Shown here in pieces: positions 12,001-20,121 of a stretch of 24,987 nucleotides of DNA. The stretch lies in the IMG/VR virus record IMGVR_UViG_3300042691_006465, positions 1 to 24,987 of that record; one strand, given 5' to 3'. The notes below the pieces were generated by a model. The model made no database searches and was not told where the DNA came from. It worked only from the letters and a program-made list of their open reading frames with translations. The position numbers were made by a program, and so were the translations under genes. The DNA is from a virus. Position 1 is the first letter of the stretch, and each line of letters starts with the position of its first letter.

Positions 12001-12464
12001 TACTTCTTTTTAGTCTTTTTCTTGACAACAGGTGCAGCAACTTTAGTCTTTGCCTTTGCAACTGCTGATGCTTTCTTTGTACCGATCAACAAGTAAGGGT
12101 CAAGGTCTGTGCCTGCGCTCCATCTAATGTTGTTCCGGAGTTCTGCGTGAAGATGTGGCCCGGTTGAGTTGCCTGTATTGCCAGACTTAGCAATGACTTG
12201 TCCAGCCTTAACCTTGTCACCCGGCTTAACTAGGGTGCTTGATAGGTGAGCATAGATAAACCAACCGCTATCTAACTTCTGGACTAATTGAGTTCCGTAA
12301 GACTTTCCCCAAGATGCGTTCTCAATCTTGCCATCAGCTACTGCAAGAACGTCAGTGCCAACAGGAACTGCGTAATCTACGCCTGTGTGATAACCCTTGC
12401 TCCACCACTTGCCTAGTTTCTTGTAGGGAGTGCTTGGTGTCTTGCCTGCGATTGGTGAACCCAT
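12000..12464 (-). CDS. M23 (LytM-type) endopeptidase, endolysin
   Basis: 154 aa. H26-TGV-D30, H73 and H104-L-H106 form the zinc and catalytic set of the LytM/lysostaphin family, with PVGTDVLAVADGKI and GNTGNSTGPHLHAELR framing them. Cuts peptidoglycan cross-bridge or stem peptides. No signal peptide, so export depends on a holin. The C-terminus is a Lys-rich tail (ends KKKTKKK) instead of a folded binding domain, probably for anionic wall polymers. Shine-Dalgarno GAGGA 7 nt upstream. Confidence 0.88.
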   Translation of the reverse strand: MGSPIAGKTPSTPYKKLGKWWSKGYHTGVDYAVPVGTDVLAVADGKIENASWGKSYGTQLVQKLDSGWFIYAHLSSTLVKPGDKVKAGQVIAKSGNTGNSTGPHLHAELRNNIRWSAGTDLDPYLLIGTKKASAVAKAKTKVAAPVVKKKTKKK

Positions 12465-12467
12465 TAG

Positions 12468-12647
12468 TTAATCCTCATCCTCTTGTCTTAAAGGCAATGT
12501 TACCAGCCAGATCAAAGCACCAACCAAGATAAGTAAGCCAGTTACTTTCTTAGCTGACCCATCCAAGGTGAAGTAAGCAGTGAGTAAACCTACGAACGTG
12601 TAAGTTTCAGCAGTGATCTCACGCAGGTAGGTCTTTAACCATTTCAT
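12468..12647 (-). CDS. Small membrane protein, possible holin partner (59 aa)
   Basis: Hand translation: MKWLKTYLREITAETYTFVG, LLTAYFTLDG, KKVTGLLILVGALIWLVTLP, LRQEDED. Two hydrophobic segments (~16-27 and ~35-52) with a charged C-terminus, typical of class II holins. AAGGAG 6 nt upstream and ATGA overlap with the Pro/Glu-rich gene. Directly precedes the M23 peptidase gene. Confidence 0.68.
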   Translation of the reverse strand: MKWLKTYLREITAETYTFVGLLTAYFTLDGSAKKVTGLLILVGALIWLVTLPLRQEDED

Positions 12648-13483
12648 TTCATTCTCCTTGGTAGTGCTAACTGGGTAACAATTACGGCAGCCACTACAAC
12701 AGACTGCGATTCTTCGCGTTCTTCTTCTGTCATGTCGCTACCAATGTTCATAAAGGCTTCCGCAGCTTCAAAGACTGCAACGATGCCGGGAACGCTTGCC
12801 AGTGCGCTAGGAACTTCTAGAGCAACAACTTGTGCAGATTCTTGTACAGGTTCTTCTGGCACTAAATCTGGTACTAAATCTGATGCGATAGGGCTTGGAT
12901 CAATAACAGGCTCAGGAGAAACCTCAGACACAGTTGGCGTAGGTGTAGTCGTTGGTTCAGGTGTAGGTTCAACGCTTGGCTCAGGGCTTGGGGTTGGCTC
13001 TGGTGTAGGCTCTGGTTCTTGTGTGGCTACGGGTATGGGTTCTGGTGTTGGTGTTGCTGTTTCTGACGGCGTTGCATCAGGTGTTGGTTCTTGCGTAGGC
13101 TCAACTATTGGCGTTGGCTCTGGTTCCAGACTTGGCTCAACGCTTGGGACTGGTTCAGGTTCAATGCTTGGTTCAGGCGTAGGTTCTAGCTCAGGAGCTA
13201 CACCGTTAAACCAACGGCGCGGATCATCTAGAGCAAGAGTGTCTGATACATAAACCGTGTAATCACCGGCATAACCACCCTCACAATACAAGCGCGGTAT
13301 TTCGCCACGACCATTAAAGAACTCGTTGGAATTATCCCAACCCACTCCAAACTCTTGCTGTTGTCCGTCAGGGGTTGCGCAAGTAATCGTGGTCATAACT
13401 GATTCTGCGAATGCAGAACTAGGACTAAGGAACATGAATGCTCCGACAAGTAGCGCAGTTAGGGCAACCCTTATGCGCTTCAT
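12644..13483 (-). CDS. Secreted Pro/Glu/Thr-rich repeat protein
   Basis: 279 aa. Signal peptide MKRIRVALTALLVGAFMFLS through SSAFA|ES (~26 residues). Residues ~27-95 form a small Cys-containing domain (CATPDG...YCEGGYAG). Residues ~97-200 are a low-complexity tract of PEPT/VEP/TPEP units. The C-terminal ~70 residues are hydrophobic/helical with an acidic TEEEREES segment. The PEPT tract looks like a wall-spanning spacer, so the protein may sit in the envelope. Located between holin and endolysin; may be a lysis helper or surface protein. Confidence 0.78.
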   Translation of the reverse strand: MKRIRVALTALLVGAFMFLSPSSAFAESVMTTITCATPDGQQQEFGVGWDNSNEFFNGRGEIPRLYCEGGYAGDYTVYVSDTLALDDPRRWFNGVAPELEPTPEPSIEPEPVPSVEPSLEPEPTPIVEPTQEPTPDATPSETATPTPEPIPVATQEPEPTPEPTPSPEPSVEPTPEPTTTPTPTVSEVSPEPVIDPSPIASDLVPDLVPEEPVQESAQVVALEVPSALASVPGIVAVFEAAEAFMNIGSDMTEEEREESQSVVVAAVIVTQLALPRRMK

Positions 13484-13726
13484 TTACTTCTTGCCGTTTG
13501 CCTTACCGAAAGCATCGTTAATTTCTGTTTCGTCAAGTTTGCCGTCTGCAATGTAGGCACGAGCAAGACCCTCTAGGACAATAGCCACACCAAGAATCGC
13601 AGCCATACTAGCTGACTTCCATAGTTCAACGCCGATGATCGAACCAGCACCGATTGTTCCCATGACGGATGCAACAACAACTGCAACCATGCGAGTAATT
13701 ATGTCTTTAACTTGCTTGCGCTTCAA
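13484..13726 (-). CDS. Holin
   Basis: 80 aa. Two transmembrane helices (MVAVVVASVMGTIGAGSIIG and ASMAAILGVAIVLEGLARAY) then the soluble tail DGKLDETEINDAFGKANGKK, typical of actinophage holins. Start is TTG at 13726, supported by GGAG 5 nt upstream. Opens the membrane to release the M23 peptidase. First gene of the lysis cassette. Confidence 0.78.
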   Translation of the reverse strand: MKRKQVKDIITRMVAVVVASVMGTIGAGSIIGVELWKSASMAAILGVAIVLEGLARAYIADGKLDETEINDAFGKANGKK

Positions 13727-13767
13727 TGTAACTCCAAAAGATTTAAGCGCAGGGTGTTAAGACAAGT

Positions 13768-13968
13768 TTACAGGCTTGCGATCTCATCAGCAGTTAGTCC
13801 AAGAGCTGCAAGTTTTGCAAGTGCGCTTTCACGAGTTGCAATTTTTGCATCGGCTTCTACCTGCCTTGCCACATTTGCTAATTGCTCTGACTTGTATAAA
13901 GTGTATTCCTCGTCAGTCATTGGTCGTACTTCATCATCAATTTGTACATTTGGTTTTGTAGTTGCCAT
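13768..13968 (-). CDS. Hypothetical protein between tail fibre and holin
   Basis: 66 aa. An acidic N-terminal half with EEYTLYKSEQLANVARQVEA (helical) and C-terminal ESALAKLAALGLTADEIASL, a UBA-like helical ending seen in small proteins at this position in other phages. Good Shine-Dalgarno AAGGA 7 nt upstream. Function not known; possible tail or virion-associated factor. Nothing further is visible in the 41-bp gap after it. Confidence 0.7.
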   Translation of the reverse strand: MATTKPNVQIDDEVRPMTDEEYTLYKSEQLANVARQVEADAKIATRESALAKLAALGLTADEIASL

Positions 13969-13978
13969 GTCATTATCC

Positions 13979-14848
13979 TTATGAGTTTTGGTAGCCGTAC
14001 ACGCGGATAGTGCCGCCTGTCATGGTAGCCCCGTTTGAGAGTACGACTAAATCATTGTAAGAAGTAGTTTGTCTGTGCAAACCAACATGGTGCATTGCGC
14101 CAACATCACCATTTGTATATTGACTGTGAAACCTTGTGTGCTTAATTGTAAAAGGATCAATAATCTTGCAATCTAATTCGACAAAAAAAGCAGTACATCT
14201 ACCAGCGTATTCAACTCTATTTGCGTTTGGACTTCCTGCCCCTGAAACCGCACTGCCTGAATACGCAGTTTGTACAAATCCTGAATCGTATGATGCGGTT
14301 GAAGGTGTACCACTTACCCCAAGTCTTAAACTTATGTAATCGGTTGTACTAGCAGAACTATTATTAATAAAAACTTGGTAAGAATCATATGTTGCACTAA
14401 AACAATTACTTACTGTCACCGATGAAACTGCTGTGCCGATTGTTTGTGCGGCAATTAAAGTTAAACCTGATGCGCCTGTGGCAGCAGCAGCCACAGTTGG
14501 GAAGAAAATAGAAACACCTGCTGAAGTGAAGTACAGAGTTCCACCAGCGTTTTCAACTAGTGCCAATGAGCCAGCAGTTGAAACTGTTGCTGTTCCTGCT
14601 GTGATCGTGCAAACACCAGCACCAATGTTCTGAATAAACAAAGTATCACCAGCATTAAACAGGTCAGTATTGACCGTGATCGTTGTGGCAGTTGCTTTAT
14701 TCATTACAACTCTTGTGCCTTTATCGGCAGCAACTAAAGTGTAAGAATCAGTTTTTGTTGAGACTGTCTGGTTGTAGTCGTTCGCTTGTAGCGCATTAAC
14801 CTGAGCAGCAGTTAGAACCTGCCCTGCTGTGAAAGTTTGTAAAGCCAT
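13979..14848 (-). CDS. Tail fibre / receptor-binding-type minor tail protein
   Basis: 289 aa. The N-terminal anchor FTAGQVLTAAQVNALQ is common in phage tail fibres and baseplate proteins. Residues ~25-110 (SYTLVAADKGTRVVMNKATA) are a beta-rich shaft module seen in many environmental phages. The C-terminal ~150 residues end in GGTIRVYGYQNS, a beta-sandwich type tip. Likely contacts the host surface. Shine-Dalgarno AGGAG 4 nt from the ATG. Host receptor cannot be predicted. Confidence 0.72.
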   Translation of the reverse strand: MALQTFTAGQVLTAAQVNALQANDYNQTVSTKTDSYTLVAADKGTRVVMNKATATTITVNTDLFNAGDTLFIQNIGAGVCTITAGTATVSTAGSLALVENAGGTLYFTSAGVSIFFPTVAAAATGASGLTLIAAQTIGTAVSSVTVSNCFSATYDSYQVFINNSSASTTDYISLRLGVSGTPSTASYDSGFVQTAYSGSAVSGAGSPNANRVEYAGRCTAFFVELDCKIIDPFTIKHTRFHSQYTNGDVGAMHHVGLHRQTTSYNDLVVLSNGATMTGGTIRVYGYQNS

Positions 14849-14855
14849 TATGCTC

Positions 14856-16082
14856 CTAGAATCCTAAATGTCCATCGTTGAGTAAACCAAATTCAAGGTC
14901 ATCAAGAACAAGGCTAGCATAATCAAGGGTTTGAAAGCCAAATGTAATACGGTGCGAGAATGGCGCAATGGTGTGAGCAATCTTAATAATACTTGCGTAT
15001 TGGTTTATCTGTGAGCCTACTTGATTAGGTGTGAATTTAATCTGGCAGACATCACCAATTTCCAAACCTAGAACGTCAATCTGATCCGCACTGCTCAGAG
15101 CTTCTAGTTGTACCGAAAGTGTTTCAAATCTGTACTCAGGATTCCTAAACTGATTCAGCAGATAGTTAGCCAGAGACTCAGCATCATCATCTGAGTTCAT
15201 TAACAAACCAGACTCGATTAGTGCCTGTTGCCCATAGTTACTTATGGAATCAGAGTCTGTTGCTATCGCAGTTCCACCAGTTGCTCTTTCAATCTGAATG
15301 TAGTTGTAAAGCAATTCAGAACCATAGATAACTTGCACTTCACTAAACTCAACACCTGAACCATCATCAGCAAAGATAACTTGACCTGCTGAAACTGGCG
15401 CGACAGTTCGATCCTTGAAAATTAAGTTGCCATCTTTACCAATGAAAATAGAACCGGGTTCTGTGCTGGTCACTAGCTGTAAATACTCTAGAGCGTTTGC
15501 GCCATCATCAACTACATCTGCCTGCAATAACTGTGAGCCTGTGTCTATGGCTCGTAAGTCAGTAGGCCAATCAACATCAGGGCGATCTAGAACAGCGTTG
15601 ATTCTTGCACCAGTTAATTCTGATGTAGCCGTGTGAGCAGACAGAGCGCGTTGTGCTAACAAGGTGAAACCATCCACGCAGTCGGCAGTGGTAACTGATA
15701 AACCTGATAGATCGTAGTTTAGATTCCAGTCATCTACTACACCATAGAAAACAGCAGATCCAGCAGTTTCGACTTTAATTGTTCTCTTAGGAATAATCTG
15801 ACCATAGAAAGGACTGCTTGTGTTTTGTGGATCGAATACTCGTGCATTATTGTTCAGCTCTATGGTGGCGTTGCCGGCTGTAAATCTTTCTAACTGACGT
15901 GACTTACCACGCGACACACTGACAGAACGCACATACTCAGACACGTCATAAAATAACGTGCCGCCCAAAGTGAATTCTGTATTGTCCAGAACGCCTTGCT
16001 CCGCGCTGTCAAGAATAAAGAAGTTGCCACCTAGACCGCTTAGATCAAAACCCAATTCAACTGTTGTTGCTGGCACTGACAT
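14856..16082 (-). CDS. Minor tail / tail hub protein
   Basis: 408 aa, directly downstream of the tape measure with no gap. The N-terminal ~110 residues (YVRSVSVSRGKSRQLERF, FYGVVDDWNL) are beta-rich, as in a distal-tail or baseplate hub module. The central part (DGANALEYLQLVTSTEPGSI, IFIGKDGNLIFKDR) and C-terminal part (IEIGDVCQIKF-type strand, SHRITFGFQTL) resemble hub proteins that combine Dit/Tal functions. Small phages often have one such protein at the tail tip. Confidence 0.72.
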   Translation of the reverse strand: MSVPATTVELGFDLSGLGGNFFILDSAEQGVLDNTEFTLGGTLFYDVSEYVRSVSVSRGKSRQLERFTAGNATIELNNNARVFDPQNTSSPFYGQIIPKRTIKVETAGSAVFYGVVDDWNLNYDLSGLSVTTADCVDGFTLLAQRALSAHTATSELTGARINAVLDRPDVDWPTDLRAIDTGSQLLQADVVDDGANALEYLQLVTSTEPGSIFIGKDGNLIFKDRTVAPVSAGQVIFADDGSGVEFSEVQVIYGSELLYNYIQIERATGGTAIATDSDSISNYGQQALIESGLLMNSDDDAESLANYLLNQFRNPEYRFETLSVQLEALSSADQIDVLGLEIGDVCQIKFTPNQVGSQINQYASIIKIAHTIAPFSHRITFGFQTLDYASLVLDDLEFGLLNDGHLGF

Positions 16083-18365
16083 TTATGCGCTCGCAAATAC
16101 TGGGCCTGAAGTCTTTTCAAACTTCTTAATTGCATCTACAATTTCTCTGCCAACCTGTGCGCCGTTTGTACCCATGCCAGCATTTACCGTGATGTTGTAT
16201 GTGTTGCCCATGCCAGCATTGCGACCTGATAAAGGCACGACTGCTTCTGGCCCGGCTTCACCGATAAGAGCAAGAGTTGGCCCGGTAACAATTCCACCAG
16301 CTGCCATTGCAGGGATTCTTGCTAACTTGTTAAGCAGTCCCTGACTTACAGCAGGAGTAGTTGGTTTCTTTGCAGAACTAGCTTTGGCTTTAGGTTTAGC
16401 CTTAGTCTTTGATTCAACTGCCGATACTGCCGCAGCAGCTGATTCAGTCGCTGGACTTAGTATGTTGCCACTCGCATCTATGGTAAATCCAGCAGCGGCG
16501 ATAGCAGCGCGCACACCATCCACAAGTGCTTGACCTGCTGTAATGCCTGCCTGATAGAACTGAGTTGCAGCAGATGTACCAAGTTCTTCTGCTACTGATG
16601 CAGTTGCGGTAATTAAAGTATTAACCTGATCTACAACAGTTGCGCCACCAGCAATAATTTCATCGGCAATCTTTGTGCCTGCATCTGCTCCTGCTTCGAG
16701 TACTTGACCAATAGCAGTTTCAGATAATCCCATAGACAAAAGCGTTTTGACTTTAGTTCCAAAGTCCTGAGCCTTAGTAGCTTGCGCAATTAAGTTCTCT
16801 AGGAATGAGCCTGTTTCCGAAGTAGCAGCTGAACTGAAATTTATGACACCTGTAATCGAACTGGTTACAGAACTTGCATAATCTTTGAATTTTTGTTTAC
16901 CGTCAGCTAGAGCCTGATTGGCAGCAGATAGGGCTTCTGTGAACTTAGCAATCTTTTCAGTAGCAGCTTTACTTGCACCACCAACAGACTTAGATGAACC
17001 ACCGCCACCACCCGGCGTGTCAATAGATTCAGCAAGACCTTTGGCTTCCGCAGCAATCGCAGAAAGATTAGATTGTTCTTTTTTCATTTCAGCACTGAAA
17101 TTGCCAAAGGCAACAGCACCGTCATCAAGTGATTTAACTAAACCATCAAAGTTATAAGTGATTTCTGTAAATCTGCGTGACTGACCTGTTAAAACAGCAA
17201 AGGCATTTTCTGCTTTACCAATGTAGTTAATGACTGTGATAATGGCATTTCCAACTTGCACAAAAGCAATTACAACTCCGCGAATGGTTTTGTAGATAGC
17301 CTGACCCCACGACATAGTTGCATCAGTAGATTTAACTAAAGCTGCCACTATTAACAAAAGAACAGTAGGTATTAAAACTACGCGCTTTATCAAGAACTGG
17401 AATGCAGTAGCAAGACCTTGTACTAGCTTGATCATGTAGCCAACAGCAATCATTGCCGGGCCAAGTGCAGCAGCAAAGAAACCAATCTGAATTGCAGTAA
17501 CAATAGCGGTAGGCGAAAGAGTCTTAAAGGCTTCAATAAACTTTTGCAGATTTGGTAGCACTTGATTACGAATGATGCCAACTACGTTAATCATTACTGG
17601 CATAAGTACCGCACCAAAAGTACCTGATAAATCCTCAACCTGCGCAGCTAAGAATTTCTTTTGATTAGCAAGACCATCAGCGGTACGAGCTACGTCACCT
17701 TGCTGTAATGCGGTATCTCTAAGAATCAGAGCGTAGGCAGCCTGTGACTTTTGAGCAACTGATAGGACACCCTGACCGTTATAGATTCCTAAGTTCAGTG
17801 CTTCCTGTCGTAGACGTACATCATTGAGAGCAACACCGAAACGCTTTAGCGGTTCTGTTTCCCCAGATAGACCAGAGCGCAATGCAGTAAGAGCATCTTC
17901 AATAGGTACGTTGTTGAACGAAGCCATGTCGGCTGCAAGTTCAACTAACCTAGTAGACATCTTTGCAGATTCAATTCGACCAATACCAAAGGCTTGGAAC
18001 AAGTTGCCGTAAGTACCAGCAGCTTCTAACGCTGCTCTACTTGATACACCAAGAGCCGTAGAGGTTGTACGACCCCACTTAAAGATTTGATTTGCTTGCT
18101 CACCAAAGACGGCAGTTACTTTAGCCTGCGCTTCTTGCAAGTTGGATGCGTCATTTATTGTCTTGTTTACAACAACGCCAAGACCTAAAAGAGGAACAGT
18201 TACGTTTCGAGTTAATGAGCGACCAGTATTAACTAAACTAGCTGAGAAAATGCTAGCGGTTGTATTTAACTTGTTGAAGCCACCCTCGGCAGCCTTTACC
18301 GCTGCAATGGCTTTGTCTAAACCTTTAGGATCAAAGGTCGTAGTAATCGGAACAATAATTGCCAT
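16083..18365 (-). CDS. Tape measure protein
   Basis: 760 aa, the longest gene in the window. The N-terminus (VPITTTFDPKGLDKAIAAVK) and a helix-rich body are typical; two or three hydrophobic segments lie at about 290-345. A Gly/Ser tract (GGGGGSSKS) breaks the middle, and a Lys/Ala-rich stretch precedes the C-terminal GGIVTGPTLALIGEAGPEAV, the signature found in many tape measures. By the general 0.15 nm per residue rule the tail would be ~110 nm. Confidence 0.9.
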   Translation of the reverse strand: MAIIVPITTTFDPKGLDKAIAAVKAAEGGFNKLNTTASIFSASLVNTGRSLTRNVTVPLLGLGVVVNKTINDASNLQEAQAKVTAVFGEQANQIFKWGRTTSTALGVSSRAALEAAGTYGNLFQAFGIGRIESAKMSTRLVELAADMASFNNVPIEDALTALRSGLSGETEPLKRFGVALNDVRLRQEALNLGIYNGQGVLSVAQKSQAAYALILRDTALQQGDVARTADGLANQKKFLAAQVEDLSGTFGAVLMPVMINVVGIIRNQVLPNLQKFIEAFKTLSPTAIVTAIQIGFFAAALGPAMIAVGYMIKLVQGLATAFQFLIKRVVLIPTVLLLIVAALVKSTDATMSWGQAIYKTIRGVVIAFVQVGNAIITVINYIGKAENAFAVLTGQSRRFTEITYNFDGLVKSLDDGAVAFGNFSAEMKKEQSNLSAIAAEAKGLAESIDTPGGGGGSSKSVGGASKAATEKIAKFTEALSAANQALADGKQKFKDYASSVTSSITGVINFSSAATSETGSFLENLIAQATKAQDFGTKVKTLLSMGLSETAIGQVLEAGADAGTKIADEIIAGGATVVDQVNTLITATASVAEELGTSAATQFYQAGITAGQALVDGVRAAIAAAGFTIDASGNILSPATESAAAAVSAVESKTKAKPKAKASSAKKPTTPAVSQGLLNKLARIPAMAAGGIVTGPTLALIGEAGPEAVVPLSGRNAGMGNTYNITVNAGMGTNGAQVGREIVDAIKKFEKTSGPVFASA

Positions 18366-18368
18366 GAT

Positions 18369-18890
18369 TTACCTGTTCCTTTTTAATTCATTATTCAACG
18401 AGGTGCTTAACCCCTTAATTGTACCTTCAACTTGATTTATGACATAAGGTAATTCACGTTCGGCAGCAGGGTAGACGTACCGGGAAGCCTTAGCAATTGA
18501 ATTAAGTTTGTTGATCATAGCTTTACCAGATCGGGTTTTACCCTTGGCTTTGCGACCTGCCATGTCTGCAATCTGGAATGAAGCAGCACCAGCAGCATTC
18601 TTTCCTTTAGCACCTACAACAATAGAAACTAAGGATGTTTCATTGCGTTGTGCCTTTTTAGAAAAGTTGGTTTTGACCTTTGCCGTAACGCCTGACGGTT
18701 GCCATCTTGTGCGCCCATTATGGATCATGCCACGCAAAGGTGCTTGGTTGGGGATGTTGGATTGAATTGCACTGGCAACTGGTTGTGCGCCAGTTCTTAA
18801 GTCTTTACGGGCTTCTTTAACAATCTCTTTGTCTAGCTTGTTGAGAACTCTAACGGTGTCAGCAACCCCAGTGACTCTAGATGTTGCCAT
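18369..18890 (-). CDS. HK97 gp10-like / minor tail protein
   Basis: 173 aa. A basic, Ala-rich protein with LNKLDKEIVKEARKDLRTGA, a conserved style of start in HK97 gp10-type tail-completion proteins, then a Lys/Arg-rich middle and a C-terminal helix (ERELPYVINQVEGTIKG). Usually gp10-like genes precede the tail terminator; here it lies between the chaperones and the tape measure. A minor tail protein identity is the alternative. TAATG overlap with the chaperone fusion. Confidence 0.62.
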   Translation of the reverse strand: MATSRVTGVADTVRVLNKLDKEIVKEARKDLRTGAQPVASAIQSNIPNQAPLRGMIHNGRTRWQPSGVTAKVKTNFSKKAQRNETSLVSIVVGAKGKNAAGAASFQIADMAGRKAKGKTRSGKAMINKLNSIAKASRYVYPAAERELPYVINQVEGTIKGLSTSLNNELKRNR

Positions 18891-19290
18891 TAGTTCCCCT
18901 GACTGTTTCGCCAGCGCAGATACATTCCCATTGTGAAAAGCATACGCTCAGATTCTTCCATTAAGACTGACGGAGCAATGCCAGTCTCACAGGATAGATA
19001 AGCCAAATGCCAGTGTTGGGATGTGTCACCCAACCCAGTTATTTTGGGCTTTCTTCACTCGCTTCAATAGTTTCAACTTCATCGCACCATTCGTCAAAGG
19101 TAAGTTTTGTCTTGCCTTTACGTTCTAGCCAGTGCCATGCAAGCCACAGTAGATCAGTAATGCGAAAGTCTGTTTCAAGTGATGCAACCGACTTAGTGAA
19201 CTTGTCCTCAAATGCAACAAGGTCACGCGCAGTAGCAGATACTTCTTCTACTGTTTCATCATTAAAAGTTACGCGCAGGTTGATTTTCAT
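18890..19290 (-). CDS. Tail assembly chaperone fusion (gpG-T like), -1 frameshift product
   Basis: Ribosomes reading the 83-aa chaperone slip -1 on CCCAAAA (19048-19042) and continue from 19042 to a TAA at 18892-18890, adding 50 residues (ITGLGDTSQHWHLAYLSC, ETGIAPSVLMEESERML, FTMGMYLRWRNSQGN) for a 133-aa product. The extension has the HWHLAYLS...PSVLMEE...YLRWR pattern of actinophage chaperone C-terminal halves, and has no start codon of its own. Tail tube assembly on the tape measure needs both forms in a fixed ratio. Confidence 0.82.
19015..19048 (-). promoter_or_regulatory. Programmed -1 frameshift signal: slippery heptamer plus hairpin
   Basis: In the zero frame C-CCA-AAA is followed by the TAA stop. 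Seven nt after the heptamer comes GTTGGG, an 8-nt loop and CCCAAC (stem 19034-19029 with 19020-19015), a perfect 6-bp hairpin at a standard stimulatory distance. This heptamer has the X-XXY-YYZ form. Frame, spacing and encoded extension all agree. Confidence 0.82.
19039..19290 (-). CDS. Tail assembly chaperone, short form (gpG-like)
   Basis: 83 aa from the ATG at 19290, 2 nt after the major tail stop; a TTG 42 nt upstream would overlap that gene and is unlikely. MKINLRVTFNDETVEEVSAT, LVAFEDKFTKS, WLAWHWLERKGKTKLTFDEW. Beta strands then helices, the usual fold of phage tail chaperones. Ends in ESPK-TAA immediately after the slippery site. Confidence 0.85.
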   Translation of the reverse strand: MKINLRVTFNDETVEEVSATARDLVAFEDKFTKSVASLETDFRITDLLWLAWHWLERKGKTKLTFDEWCDEVETIEASEESPK

Positions 19291-19292
19291 AG

Positions 19293-19700
19293 TTAGACAG
19301 TACCTCGTGTGACTGTGCCTGATGTTGGCCAAGTTACTGAGAATGTTGCAATGTCACCAACAGAACTTGCAAACGGCGAGTAGCTGTTGACTAAGCAAGT
19401 TGCTGTGTAGCTTGGGTTGGTTGAATTTACAGTTCCTGATGTTGGAACGATAACAACTGTTGCAAGTGTGTTGTAAAGAGGAAACAGTGTTGCATCAACT
19501 GAGGCTGCGCCAAAGTCCTGCATGAACTGAAGTGTTACTGATCCACTCTTTAGACCACCAATACGGGTGCGGAAATCGCCACCGAATGCGGTTGTTTCAA
19601 GGTCATCTGATTCCAAAGCGAGTTCCACGCTGTTTAAGTTAGCGGACAGATTAACTCCAGCCACTGTAATTTTGTAATCCGTTGCGGCGAATTTTGGCAT
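19293..19700 (-). CDS. Major tail protein
   Basis: 135 aa. FAATDYKITVAGVNLSANLN, then VELALESDDLETTAFGGDFR, GGLKSGSVTLQFMQDFGAAS and a beta-rich remainder ending TFSVTWPTSGTVTRGTV. The D/ETTAFG and GSVTLQF motifs are characteristic of small tail-tube proteins of actinophages. Position between tail terminator and chaperones agrees. Tail tube subunit, high copy. Confidence 0.88.
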   Translation of the reverse strand: MPKFAATDYKITVAGVNLSANLNSVELALESDDLETTAFGGDFRTRIGGLKSGSVTLQFMQDFGAASVDATLFPLYNTLATVVIVPTSGTVNSTNPSYTATCLVNSYSPFASSVGDIATFSVTWPTSGTVTRGTV

Positions 19701-19713
19701 TCGGTATTGCTCC

Positions 19714-20121
19714 TTAGTCTGCGTAGCAGAGAACTACGAACTCTGCCGATAAATAGTTTACCTCACCAACAAGTAGTTCCCCATAGTTGCGCATATCTGT
19801 AACTCTGAGATCGAACGCCTTGCCACCAAGTGTCTTGTTTGATTCTATCGCTAGTTTAATGCTCTTACTTCCAGTGCTTGAAATGTAAGCATCTATGGAG
19901 TTCTGCCCAGAGCGTTCTGAAACCCTGCCTACGATTACCTGAACTGAGAATGTGTAGGTCTGCATCCCACGCGCAAACGTATCGTCGTAATTAACGCCAA
20001 TTGGAAAGACAATGGCAACTGGTGGGTTGATGTTGTCAGGCTGAAAGTCTGAAACCCGTAGCCCACTAATCGTGGCTAGGTTAGCTTTGATCCCAGCGCG
20101 TAGCTCTGAAATGGAAGCCAT
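19714..20121 (-). CDS. Tail terminator / tail completion protein
   Basis: 135 aa. SISELRAGIKANLATISGLR at the N-terminus, then beta-strands (PVAIVFPIGVNYDDTFARG, YTFSVQVIVGRVSERSGQ) and a helix followed by EVNYLSAEFVVLCYAD. This is the layout of gpU-like tail terminators, which cap the tail tube before it joins the head. Start codon overlaps the connector stop. No separate head-tail stopper gene is visible between it and the connector. Confidence 0.7.
   Translation of the reverse strand: MASISELRAGIKANLATISGLRVSDFQPDNINPPVAIVFPIGVNYDDTFARGMQTYTFSVQVIVGRVSERSGQNSIDAYISSTGSKSIKLAIESNKTLGGKAFDLRVTDMRNYGELLVGEVNYLSAEFVVLCYAD

Noticed and set aside
12732-13253. Plus-strand reading frame encoding a Gly/Ser/Val-rich protein (GSGVGSG-type repeats).
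   Set aside because: It is the reverse complement of the Pro/Glu/Thr tract of the secreted protein; no ribosome site, and every supported gene is on the minus strand.
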